Shown in pieces: positions 23,258 to 33,766 of a stretch of 64,000 nucleotides of DNA (position 1 is the stretch's first letter; each line of letters starts with the position of its first letter). This DNA comes from Cladophialophora immunda (taxonomy: Eukaryota; Ascomycota; Eurotiomycetes; Chaetothyriales; Herpotrichiellaceae). A program made the position numbers and the translations under genes. The stretch is taken from the NCBI RefSeq assembly GCF_000835495.1, contig NW_015622545.1, positions 4,418,042-4,482,041 of the forward strand, in the 5' to 3' direction. The notes beneath the pieces were generated by a model, which was given only the letters and a program-made list of their open reading frames with translations, had not been told where the DNA came from and made no database searches.

Positions 23258-24417
23258 CTTGTCTCGACGCGCTTGTGCAAAGTTTTCAGGCGGATTTGAT
23301 TAAGCCCTTGTCAAAAAAGACAGCAAAGACCACAATTAGAATGTTGCAAACAAAAGACAAAAAGAAAATCAGCTTGACTGGACCACAAATGAAGATATCT
23401 GACAGAAAATGTAGCAGTGAATGTAGAGTAAGGAGAACTCGGTTGGTTCTTCCGACCGTGGAAAACTCCGATGTTCGATAAGCAGAATATGTGGGGCGGA
23501 CGCTGTACGCCGGCCGGATGCTCTTCCGTCCACTTTCCAACTTGGTCTGCTGCAGGACCTTCCAGATGCAATTGTGTCGGTGTCAATCGTAGGCTCGCCA
23601 GGTCTCCAAGACCTCAGCTTGACTTCTCGAAATGTGTGAATGCGCGGGGAGAGGCAGCGTAGACCACGGCATGCGCGCGTACGTCGTATCGTGCTCTTGA
23701 CAGCAGTGGCATCTTGTAGACACCCCCTCTGTTCATGTATGGGCTGGGGCGCCTTCGGCATATTGAACGCTTGGTCTGGTAAACCTAGAGCCGCGGCACA
23801 TTGTTGACGATGCGTCAGAGCTCGAAATATTGACCCTCATCAGTGAATCCTTTGATGAAAACGACCTTGAGCTGACGGACTCGCCTGTAGCCCTTTAACA
23901 TGTGCATCCGAAAAGGCTTGGCTAGGCAATTAAGTAATATCGGAATAGGAGCCGGTTCGTTGCGGCTGTTAATGTCCAGGTTAATGCACGGGTCCCTTGG
24001 TGATAATGGTCGACGGAACAGATGGAGGCATTTTTATGGACTTTAAGCTCCTAAACTGACTTTGATTTGGCACAGCGTCAAGTAAGACGACGGTTTCGGC
24101 CATAAAACCATCTTCCGAAACTGGAAGATAAGTAGCAGGAAGAACAACGAAGAGACGAGTAGTGATGAGTTGCTGGTGAAAATACGCGAACAAAAAAAGA
24201 TCTAACTTATGAGAGTGGTTTCTTACAGTACCTTTACTACTTCTTCTATTGCCTACGGCCTAGGAGATGTAAAAGAATCAAGCGAATGACAAAAGCAGAA
24301 GCTTTTGGTAGTGTTATATAATGTCGTTGTAGATACCTAGTACAGCATCCTTCAAGATTTCCAGCGATTTTGAGCCACCAATGTTTTTGCGCCAACCATT
24401 TCCCCATGCCTTGAGAC
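23258..24417. other. Gene-free stretch upstream of the reductase
   Basis: Promoter of the reductase (minus strand) and 3' flank of the secreted-protein gene. No supportable coding frame. Confidence 0.45.
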
Positions 24418-25168
24418 CTAACCGTATCTCATTCCACCGATGCTGCTTGTGGTCGGTACATCTCTCTTTTTGGCTGTGGTTGGCGCGATAGTTGAGCAGG
24501 CTGCGATAGCACCTTCAGCTGAGACAAAGCAGAGCTGGGGGGGATCCTGGCAACAATCAGTGTACCCGTTACAGACTCCCCCGAATGGGACACAGGTACT
24601 GGTCGTGGCCTGTTCGAACTCAGATTCAGACCCATCACAATGTTCACGGATTACTCACTGTGCTGGTTGTGGTTGTGGTTGTAGTTGTAGTTGTAGTTGT
24701 GGTGGTGGTTGTAGTTGTAGTCGGAGTTATCTAAAAGCGTGCCCTTAGTTATGGCACTTTCACGGCTCCGAGAATTCAACTTACGGTCTTTGTGCTGGCC
24801 GTTTGAATGCAGGAACAGAATTTCGACAAAGCAGCACCGGCTTCAGACGATAAAACAGACCATTGCGAAGCCTTAGCATCCTGGGTAGTCGTCGTGCTTC
24901 TTGTAGTGGTGAGAGTTGTCGATGGGGGCTTCGTCGTGGTGGTGGTCGAATGTTTGGTCGTCGTCGTGGACGATGGTCGAGTATTTCCACGTTTGACTTT
25001 GACCGTGACTGTAGAGACTGGCAAAGGATATTTTGCGCTACAGAATGATTGCGCTGGGGGATAGCCTTCCAGTAGCGGCACGGCGATGGCATAGATCCCG
25101 CTGGTGCAAACTCCAGCTTCAGCAACAGCAGCCACACCGAGCAAAACCAAAAGAGAAAGTAGTTTCAT
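24418..25168 (-). CDS. Secreted Thr-rich protein with C-terminal cysteine domain
   Basis: A 215-residue model from three exons: 25168-24785, 24730-24659 and 24609-24418. The introns are 54 bp (GTAAGT donor) and 49 bp (GTGAGT donor), all phase 0. It starts with a clear signal peptide (MKLLSLLVLLGVAAVAEAG). A small domain with Cys in GVCTSG and SFCSAK, a Ser/Thr/Lys linker and a CSCIQ motif follow. Exon 2 encodes 19 consecutive threonines, a likely O-glycosylated spacer. Exon 3 encodes CVPFGGVCNGYTDCCQ and a further two cysteines, spacing C-x6-C-x5-CC-x6-C, which resembles an inhibitor-cystine-knot or carbohydrate-binding mini-domain. Probably extracellular or wall-bound. Function unknown. A TATAAAAG box lies about 200 bp upstream. 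Confidence 0.75.
24665..24721 (-). repeat. Threonine-codon (ACN) microsatellite
   Basis: Nineteen consecutive Thr codons in exon 2 of the secreted-protein gene, mixing ACA, ACT and ACC. Copy number is likely variable between strains. Confidence 0.8.
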
Positions 25169-25362
25169 ATTTCCCGCTGGGGCTGTGACTCGAGTAGATA
25201 TAGGAGTCTGGGATCTGGTGAGACGCAATGCAGGAGTTGGGTTGGAAACTGCTACTCGTAACAGGATGAGCCTGTTTCCCGAAATTTATGATCGAGTCTT
25301 TCGTAGGTACTTGGGGAGGTTGCATGGACTTGTACACTGAATCTATACAAGGGCTGGGACGT

Positions 25363-25370
25363 CTTTTATA
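25363..25370 (-). promoter_or_regulatory. TATA box of the secreted-protein gene
   Basis: TATAAAAG on the minus strand, about 200 bp upstream of the ATG at 25168. This is a strong match to the eukaryotic core promoter consensus. Confidence 0.55.
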
Positions 25371-28024
25371 GATTCGAAGGTTATAACCAAATGATTGAAG
25401 GTATCGAGCACATCTGGCCCTTTGAGGTCTGACAGAATAGGGTGGAAACTGGTGATCTCTACGGTCTAGAACCCCAATTCTGAGACGGTGCTAAATGGAT
25501 AGGCAAGGCTACAGCCATAATTGGCAGGTGTCGAACCCAAAGCTGCCCATACTGGAGTCGTCAAAAGTATATCTGGTATGGCATTGGGAAAGCGTTGAAT
25601 CTAGCTCTATTTAGGCTTTGTGTACCTGTGACGTCCCTGAAGCTTAGCAAATTTACTTAGCTTCGCGCATATCTTTTCAACTTCTAGCTAATAATTGGGT
25701 CTCCAGGTGGCTGGCTGACGGTTCGGCCTTTCTGCTCAGCTCGCCTAGGAGGCGAGTGTTCTCGACTTTGCACGACCCAATCGAGTCTGTACCAGGGACT
25801 ACAGCTGGAAATGTTTATGAGAACACGCATCCCACATGGACAAATGCGGCCTAATTTCTAAGCCAGGGTGGCTCCAGGTCGAATCAGTGGCCTAGGCGGC
25901 TCGAAGACACTGCGGCATGGACATCTCTGGGGGTGCGAGAGCGAGGTTGCCCTGTACAACGAATAGTTCGCAGCGAGCCACAGCGAAAGCCACCGTTAGA
26001 TCGAGTAGATTCGGTAATAGACACTCTTGTACCGGGGTCTGTCTGCACAGGTTAACGAGGAACTGATTGGCGCGGCATAATCCAGAATCAATACAGTAGT
26101 AGGCTTGCAGACCTGTCTCGGAATTGCGACATTAGAGGCCCTCTGATAAAATATCCAGAGAGAGAGTCGAGACGGCTCAATGACTGGCGGGGCGCCGTAT
26201 AAATCCACAAGGGAATTCGCACTAGACAAGCATCTTTCTGGAGAGTAACTCGTTGTCGCTTTGTGAGAAGGTAGCTATGCTTGAGGACGAGCAAGGTCAG
26301 CATAACCACGGGGAAGCGTGTCTTGTTCAGGTCACGGTTGAGACTATTGTTGCTGAATTATACTCAGTGTGTCTAGATCAAGTTTCATGTATTGAGAAGA
26401 TTGCAGACGGATAAATGTCTTCCACCATAGGAGGGTAAAATGAGAGACGGTGTTGATATGGTCACTCTGGGTTTTGTGAGTTCGATTCGGCGGCGATCTA
26501 ATCTCCCGGAGACGCTGAAGTCTGCCTGTGTTAGTCGACAGAGTGCGTTGTTAGGCCTGACAACTACGATCTACACCTGCTACATAACCTCTGTCTGACA
26601 CTACACACATTTTACCTCCGACATACCTCTTACGCCCCTCTTACGACAGCACCACCATCGTCATTCAGCGCCTAAACACCAAGAGTTGATATTTTGCGCT
26701 TATTATCCCAGATAACCCTTGCGATCGGTGCTGACATGATGATCCTTGTTCTTGGTATTCTTAAAGACCTGGGACTACCGAAACAACTCAACCGTGTCAC
26801 CACGATCGCCGAGTCGAGGCCATCCATCCTTCCAGTGCAGGCCAGCCGTGGTCCACACCGACTTGATAGTCCGCAGAATGGGCCTTGAATATCTTCCTGG
26901 GAGGCTAAGTGAGTGTGGCACCATCTGCTGATATCTTCGGCTTTCTTATTGATTAGTAACGAGGGAACTCCATAGTGAGATGCCCACTCAGATGAGATAA
27001 TAGCCAAATTCATTCCCAACTCTGGGAATGGATGGATATTGGTAGATAGACTCGACGAAGACCATGATATCGCAAGCTCATGCGCCTGTCTCTACCGGAG
27101 AATATCTCCAAGGGGGTTTGAACAGCTCGAGATATGTAGAGTTCAACCATTCGCTTTGCATTTATTTGCACCAAATCGCCATTAGCCCTGACTCTGCCAA
27201 GTCCAATATCCAGCTATCTTTCCTAAGGTTAGCATGATTGTCTTCTGGAGGTACCTTCGATCGAAGTTCTCAGACCTTGGGAGTTGCTGGCCTTAATTTC
27301 TGTCTTCAGCGTCTGACTCCGTCCGCTCGGGTTCGGTTCCTATGGGATGATAGTTAGATTGGACATATACCAAAGAAGGTGTTTTGCCATTTCGCTGACC
27401 GGCTTCGCAAGAGATCGATATGTTCAATCAAAGAACTGACGTGGCTATCTTTGCTACCGGAACGGTGAGGGGATTCCTCGAGCGTAGTGGTCTTTGGCGA
27501 AGTGGGTGTAACACTGTCTTGAGAGCCCGGGACTGGGGAGATTTTGTTCTCCTCGCAAAATCCTGGCCAGCAGGGAAACAGGATAGAGAGGAAGATGGTC
27601 CAGTACGTGAACAACGAATCACAGAAGTGGAAAGATGTTGCGGGAGGCGGAATCCTGCCGCAAACTTGCCAAGGCGAGACATCCTGTTCGACGTCAACTT
27701 ACCGAGGTTCATCATCGGCGTGCTACGAGTTACAAAAGCTTCCAAACCGTTATCGATACTTACTTGGAGCACCGAGGATTGTCCCATTACCTTCGCCTTT
27801 AACTCCTTATTTCTTACTCAGGGGCATTCTGGAAAAACGATAGACTTTTGACGGCCCCAAATTTCATCTTGCATCTCTCCGCTACCTTTAGAACAATGCG
27901 TACAGCACAATAGACGGGATTGCTGGTGTCTCGGCAACGATTTCCACAAGCCATCTCATGATCGGGATCAATTCTTCGAAGACCTACGACCGGAGGATCA
28001 CTTGGCAGGATATTTCCAGCAAGC
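25371..28024. other. Gene-free stretch (about 2.6 kb)
   Basis: Scattered short frames on both strands have no recognisable content and no splice chain joining them. The last part must contain the thioesterase promoter. Confidence 0.45.
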
Positions 28025-28579
28025 ATGGCATCCAAATTCCACCCCGACTTCGATATTCCCTGGTGCGAGAGCCTCCTGCGCTCCGACATCTCCATTGTCG
28101 AAGTACCCTTTCAACACCCATCCCGAAATGACACTCCCTTGAACAAAGGTGTCTCCAACAGTATGTTCAGAAAAACCCTCTATAGCGCCGATGCCATTCG
28201 CGCTCAGATAAGTTTCAAGCGGCCTACGACTGAACCCGATTCCATCATTCCTTGGGAATACTGCTATCTCATGTCACTGGGCTCCGGGATCGACGGCAAA
28301 TCAGGTCGCGCACACGGAGGATTCAATGCTTTAGTCTTGGATCAGATCACAGGCACGGTGGCGTCGATGGTGTCGGGGAGCTTCGCACCGGCGACAGCCA
28401 CCATGACAGTGGACTATAAAGCGCCGATTGACACGCCAGGGGTTGTACTATGTCGCGCGTGGGCAGTAGAGCGACAGGGAAGGAAAACGTGGGTTAAGGC
28501 AAGGATCGAGGACGGCAAGGGTAACCTCCTCGCAGGTGCAAAGTCGCTGTTTGTTGATCCGAGACCGCAGAAAATATAG
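28025..28579 (+). CDS. Hotdog-fold thioesterase (4HBT/PaaI-like)
   Basis: A 184-residue intronless protein that would hydrolyse an acyl-CoA thioester. The signature GRAHGGFNALVLDQITG, with the conserved His-Gly-Gly and the following helix with Asp, is that of THEM4/PaaI-type hotdog enzymes. It is followed by the beta strands ATMTVDYKAPIDTPGVVL and KTWVKARIEDGKGNLLAGAK. The ATG is preceded by AAGC, a fair context. The length is typical for a stand-alone fungal member. No targeting peptide is clear. It lies some 16 kb from the acyl-CoA gene run on the right, so a joint role is only a possibility. Confidence 0.87.
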   Translation: MASKFHPDFDIPWCESLLRSDISIVEVPFQHPSRNDTPLNKGVSNSMFRKTLYSADAIRAQISFKRPTTEPDSIIPWEYCYLMSLGSGIDGKSGRAHGGFNALVLDQITGTVASMVSGSFAPATATMTVDYKAPIDTPGVVLCRAWAVERQGRKTWVKARIEDGKGNLLAGAKSLFVDPRPQKI

Positions 28580-31047
28580 AATATATACAGTCTGTTTTGG
28601 AAAATCTCTGAGGTTGAAAGTATGCTCCGCCGAGCTGATATCACCGAGCACTTCCTCGGATTTCTCGATGTTCTCAAGTTGTTCCTCAGTAGTTGCATCG
28701 ACACCAATTGAAATTAAAGTGCCTGTCATTTGACTATGTCAGACAAGATAGTTTTTCTCACTAGAATGGCATGCGGAAGGTTACCCGAAGATAATAATTG
28801 ACCAATGATAACAAATCTGCTCTGGACAACAACAACTGCGATCTGCATTCCGAAACGACTGATCATCTCGTTCATAATTGAGGAGATGAAGACAGCAACT
28901 AATGATAAGGCCCTATGTAGGGCAGGGAGCAAAATGACACGTACCTTGCGACGCAGCCACCGCTCGTTGGGATGAGCTCGCCGCCAGTCGACGCCCTTTA
29001 CCCGCCTACCTACAGGTATTTGTTTGCCTATAACCCAGAATCGGGCAGTTTATTCAGCTTGAGATGCTCTCTTCCCTCAAACGGTACCATGGCTCTTCGG
29101 TGCCGTCCTTTCTCACTACTGAAACCAAAGATGCCACCCACTTCTGAACGTCCCTTTTATTCTTCCAGAGCCTAAGCTCGACTGACACTCCTGTCACCAT
29201 CCTGCGCTCAGCGCGAGAAGGTACTCTCGATTTCCGACTATTGGCCAACTGAGGACATGAAAAGAAAACAAAGAGATATGCACAAGAGTTCGAGATGGCT
29301 ACATTATGTGACACCGGGAAAACGTGTCTTTGAAGTCATGGAATACCACACCCGTCCCGACTGCCTCAGCCTCGAGTGCTTGTCCTACTTCCCAGAGACC
29401 GATATATCATATCACCTTCTGTACGTCTCGTATCCTTGCACTCGCACCAATCAACTCGTCTCTGATATTCCTTGCCCAAGAAGCCGCTGCCCCTTTCCAC
29501 TCGCGACGGCAGGCGAGCATCCCCTCAGAAGCAATTCTCTGCGTCCACTATCTGCCATCCTCCCGTACAACCACCTGCTCCAAAACTTTTCAATCGCTTT
29601 TCAGTCAGTGGCTACACCGTCTCCCCTTCCAAGTACAAGAGCACATCACCCTCACATAGCCGCAAGAAGGTCGCCATAGCTATCGCAAAGCATCTTTTCA
29701 AATGGTCGCAAACTTGTCCCTACGAACTATCGACAAGTCTCCGGCGAGAAATGCCGATCACACTGGCTATTCGAACATCAACAGAAGGGTATCATAGCGT
29801 GTATAAAGGAGTCATGGAAATCTCATTGTTTGAGATGGAATTCACAACTCCGATTCCAACAGAGAACCCGGATATCATCACCCATCTTTCCCTCATTTGT
29901 TTTAGGGGCCGCTCCCTGAGAGCTCTCGAGAGGATGCAGAGGCATAGCGTCTGAATTGATATGCCTAGCTGACAGGGCTCGGAGCCTAAGCAGGCAAGCA
30001 AACAGATGACCAGTGAAGTGCAGGTGAGCCCGAAATCGAAGTGAAGCATTAAACTTCGTCTCCCCTCGTGCATGGTTGTCGCTGCAGATTGATTGAATAC
30101 GTACCTTGGCCTGCTTCCTGAGCCTGCTCTGGATTCATCTACTTGCTTGTCAGATCTAACGCCACGAAGTCGCCGGGAGTCAGATTCTACCTTTACAGGA
30201 CATGTTCATATCCTGGAACAACCTGGAACACGCTCATCACTGTATCGGCGCTCCTCCCCCCCTTCTCAGACAAGCCTCTTCTGCTGGCACCTTTGCACGT
30301 TTTGCATGGTGTACCTATCGAAACATTAGGGTGATTCATGTACGTCGATGGCAAGGCTAGAAACGGAACGTTGATGGGCCTACTCCTACCAGATGTGCCT
30401 CCTACGAATTAAGGTATGTTTCCTTCTTTACTCGCCCTCGGATATTAGATGGCAGTCTGGACAAGAACCTACTTCCACAAGGACAGGACAGATAAAGGTA
30501 TGAAAATTGGTCTTCGTCACCGGAGCCTCACCAGTCCATGAAAATTGATCTTCGCGTTGTCCACTGCGGATGAATAGATTCCTTTTCTCATCATCTTTTC
30601 CTGACTCTAATGATAAGGCCATGCAATCTCTGCTTAAGACAAGACATGTGGGTTTGTCTTATGGCAAGTGTGGGATTCTTCCTCGGGGTCAAGAAAGTGA
30701 TGGTATCCTACTTAATGGCAATTGTAATATGCATACAGCACCAGAACGAGATCCCCACTGTCTACTACCTTTGAATAGTTGGGATCATTATGAGTTCCTG
30801 GGGTCAAGTGAAAACGAGCCCCGGGGTAATCTAGTGAAGGGTGCGCGGCAGAGCTGATGCGAGCACTGCCAGGCATAGTCGCAACCCACAATACGACTGT
30901 TGCGCGTGTGCTCTTGGCCTTCTGAAATCTCTGTGCAGCTTGAATGACGGCCTCATCTCCCCCAGCAGCCCAAAAGAGAGCGGGATGCCCATCCAAAATC
31001 AGGAACTAAAACAGCTTAGGCAATGTGGCTCGGTTGTCGTCTCGTAT
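28580..31047. other. Gene-free stretch (about 2.5 kb)
   Basis: Open frames at 28448-28932 (minus) and 29257-29954 (plus) show no family resemblance, overlap each other on both strands and are not linked by good splice sites. Nothing else stands out. Confidence 0.4.
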
Positions 31048-31803
31048 TCACCACGCATGCCGACGGACAACTTCTGTTTGGTCGAACCCCGGCTGGAAGT
31101 ACCTGGCATGTGAAGAGCCAGCAACCCTGGAGGAATGAAAAGGTGAAGTTCCTGCGCAAAGTGCCTCATCCTGCTCCATTTTCATCTGCCAATCCCCGTC
31201 AACATCTGCCAGGGTCCCCTCTTTGAACGAGGCAAAACAGAGTTTCAGTTGATATCCACCGCCAGCTCTCACCTGGCAGCTGAGCTCGGTGGCCCACCAG
31301 CCCCCGCAAAAAGGCTGCAGGAGGGTGTTCAGCTTGCCGACGACCTTGAATGAGGGTGTGATGTAGCGCCACCGTGATCGGGTTGTGTTCACCTGGAAGT
31401 GGACCAGGGACAAGAGAAAGATAACACTTACTCCATAGTTGTCACATACAAGGTCGGATTGCCTGCCGTAGCAGTCATAGCTGAAATGGGCCCTCTCTTC
31501 GCCGTACTTGAGAAGCTGAATTTGCTGGGCAAAAGAGGTCATCCATGCGATGCCAAGTCGGGTTGCTCCTTTGAATGTCTTCCCCCTGGCATAGACGGTA
31601 GGCGAACTCACCACAGAAAGCGGGGTTGTCCAGGGATTGGAGCCTCTGTGCCTGCAAGGGATGCCACCCACCATCTCAACACACCAACCCTCAGGCCCAC
31701 CAGGTGGTCTGAAAGCTGAATGCCAATCGTCTCGGCCCATGTTCTCGCAGTACCTGCCCCGTGCGATTGGCGTTTGTCTATGCAGAGTAGCCACCAATAT
31801 CAT
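31048..31803 (-). CDS. Candidate small Cys-containing protein, exon model uncertain
   Basis: A minus-strand frame from ATG 31803 is open to 31048 and contains three segments that look coding, separated by sequences that look like in-frame introns. One is GTGAGT at about 31606 to TTTTGCCCAG, the other GTAAGT at about 31437 to CTTCCAG. Removing them leaves WCVEMVGGIPC, QIQLLKYGEERAHFSYDCYG, RQSDLVCDN and CGGWWATELSCQVRAGGGYQ, a Cys/Trp/Tyr-rich composition seen in small fungal secreted proteins. A TATA element and a CCAAT box lie 250 bp upstream. No family was recognised and a signal peptide is not obvious from this start. An upstream exon from ATG 31926 could not be joined in frame. Confidence 0.35.
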   Translation of the reverse strand: MILVATLHRQTPIARGRYCENMGRDDWHSAFRPPGGPEGWCVEMVGGIPCRHRGSNPWTTPLSVVSSPTVYARGKTFKGATRLGIAWMTSFAQQIQLLKYGEERAHFSYDCYGRQSDLVCDNYGVSVIFLLSLVHFQVNTTRSRWRYITPSFKVVGKLNTLLQPFCGGWWATELSCQVRAGGGYQLKLCFASFKEGTLADVDGDWQMKMEQDEALCAGTSPFHSSRVAGSSHARYFQPGFDQTEVVRRHAW

Positions 31804-33028
31804 CAGCGATGAGATTCTACAAACGACTCAGAATGGGCACGATGTTGGGCGAGGAAGTATGATACGAGGGGGGCGGGATGTCAATGCTCCGAAGCAGCGA
31901 ATGCCTAGAGAAAACTGTAAAACCATGGTTTGGGCTTCTTGCCCAGATATGCACAAGAGTGAGCTCAGGGATGTGGAGGCAATCCGATCGGCGAGTGCCG
32001 GATCTCTCTGCTCAAAAGGGACACCTGAGCAAGCTCGCTTTAGACGAGAGGAGTCTACTTATACAATTTGATTGGTTACTCTTGTATTGCAAGCTAGCAG
32101 CGAGCTAACCAACCACCAACCCAAAGGCCCCTCCAAAAAAGGAATCACGACTCGACTGTATTCATACGAGTGAAAACCTGTTGAGGGGGTGAAGAGGGGG
32201 GGGGGTTTGAGAAAAACTAATCCCGGACCCTTTCCGTCTGCGACTTCATGCAAAGTCCGATGAACGTTGCCAGACGTTGCCGAGTAAGATGCATGCTGCG
32301 GCCATCTGGGCGAGTTGTTTAGCGACGGAAATCTGTGTCCCTCCCACATGTCTGGAAGGTTTGCGCCAGGAGGAGACAGTCTTGCACATCCCGGCGCGGT
32401 CTAGGCTCTTGACAATCCGCGGAAACCAGGATCGTGAACTAGCACGCCCCGCTAGGCCGAGTGAGGAGGCAAGTAGTGGTGTAGGTGTATTGGCAGAGAG
32501 TGACCTATTCGATACAAATAAACTGGCGAATGCGAATCTTAGACCCCCTAGTTTTGCGAAAATTTCCTCTGCCGTGCTTGTCGGTGGCTTCCGTGCGAAA
32601 CTCTGCTGATTGTTTGTATAATAAATCGCGGTATGAAGAGTGTGAATGTTTTTGATTTTCTGGACCCTGCCGTCAAAGTTAGCTTGCCCAAAAAACCACT
32701 GCCAGGCGATCGCCCGCGGTTGGCGATTCCGCAAAAGGTGATCAACAGGAGGATCACCAACAACAGACACTCTGTTGGGCAATATCATTACAGCGGAGAT
32801 GAAAACGAAACGGTGCCGACTCGCGGAAGAGCTTCTGCCAGCAAATTTTTGAGCGCGGGCAGAGCGCGCATGCCGGCACAGGTGCTGAAATACAGCTATA
32901 CTATGCACAGATGCGCATCATGCGCGGCATGTGAGCCAAATGTCTTGAACGCTATGGATACCGGCAAAGCAGTCACCCAGTGTCTTTACCATCGGCAGCG
33001 CTCGGTTTCTGCAAGCCATGCAAAGACG
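31804..33028. other. Intergenic region with core promoter elements
   Basis: Contains the TATA/CCAAT pair at 32056-32075 and a run of 10 G at 32196-32205. A 220-codon open frame on the minus strand (32246-32908) has no recognisable domain and is not called. Confidence 0.4.
32056..32075 (-). promoter_or_regulatory. TATA box and CCAAT box on the minus strand
   Basis: TATAAGTA (32056-32063) is preceded on the minus strand by CCAAT (32071-32075). Their close spacing suggests a core promoter for the candidate gene downstream at 31803. Confidence 0.4.
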
Positions 33029-33766
33029 TCAGGCGATACCTTTATCCCTGAAATGGCTGAGTTGGTTTCTGAGGCTTTGTATTTCGTCGGCCATATGCCG
33101 GAAGTTGATCTCGGACTCGTGAATGTAGGTGATTGCATCGTTGATAACATCAGACTTCTTCATGCCACCGGAAGGCTCACTGATGATGGTTCGATCCGAG
33201 GCCGCATTTCGCGACTGTTGCAGATACCTGACCTCGCGGAGCGTGTGATAAAGCTCCTTCAACTTGTTATTTACCTTGTCACGGTATCTTCGTTCGATTA
33301 TCGAGTGGGCTCGTCTTTCGTCACTGGTCTTTTTCCTTTCCCGATTGTTCGTCTTTGAGCCACGCTTTGCCTCCGTTTGTCCACCGGGCTCTGGAGTTGT
33401 GCATTCGAGGCGTGTTTGACGGCCCAAAGTCATGTGAATAGGTGTTGTAGCACTGGGGTGATTGTGGTGGTTGGGTTGCTGGGAAAGCCAAATAAAATGG
33501 TCCATATCGACCCATTCGGACGGGGAGACTGGCAGAAGAATCCTGTCGCACAGCAGATCGACCCGCGATTTCTGTGGTTCTTGTAGGTGCCAGCCATTTC
33601 CCTTGTATGCATGCTCAGAGATCTCGACAGGACCGAGATTCAAATTGGGATCAGGCAGCACAAACAGAGCACCATTTTCGCTCGCTGTGTTCAAGTGTGG
33701 CTCATGGTGGGTAGATTTGTAATACCAGCAGCTGCCTGGAAGGCTTTCGTTGTGGTTGGACGACAT
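33029..33766 (-). CDS. bHLH transcription factor (SREBP-like basic region)
   Basis: A 245-residue nuclear regulator. The C-terminal half holds a basic helix-loop-helix: basic region and helix 1 RRAHSIIERRYRDKVNNKL, a loop rich in charged residues, and helix 2 KKSDVINDAITYIHESE, then a short zipper-like helix. The Tyr in ERRYR is the residue that marks SREBP-type bHLH proteins, which can bind both E-boxes and sterol-regulatory elements. No transmembrane segments are present, so it is not a membrane-tethered SREBP. The N-terminal half has no known domain. ATG 33766 is the first in-frame ATG. The frame upstream of it lacks one. A short 3' intron (donor at about 33034) is possible and would alter the last residues. 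Confidence 0.85.
   Translation of the reverse strand: MSSNHNESLPGSCWYYKSTHHEPHLNTASENGALFVLPDPNLNLGPVEISEHAYKGNGWHLQEPQKSRVDLLCDRILLPVSPSEWVDMDHFIWLSQQPNHHNHPSATTPIHMTLGRQTRLECTTPEPGGQTEAKRGSKTNNRERKKTSDERRAHSIIERRYRDKVNNKLKELYHTLREVRYLQQSRNAASDRTIISEPSGGMKKSDVINDAITYIHESEINFRHMADEIQSLRNQLSHFRDKGIA

Noticed and set aside
26460..26530. Possible tRNA B-box (GTTCGATTC) near 26481
   Set aside because: No matching A-box, anticodon arm or complementary acceptor stem could be drawn.
28448..28932. Two minus-strand frames downstream of the thioesterase
   Set aside because: They partly overlap the thioesterase 3' end, share no splice junction and resemble no family.
29257..29954. Overlapping plus-strand frames in three phases
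   Set aside because: All three phases are open at once, a sign of base composition and not of coding.
32246..32908. Minus-strand open frame of 220 codons between the bHLH gene and the candidate small gene
   Set aside because: No domain, no splice partners and shadow frames on the opposite strand. Not enough to call a gene.
32633..33358. Plus-strand open frame of 241 codons
   Set aside because: Antisense to the bHLH coding region. The bHLH motif on the other strand is unambiguous.
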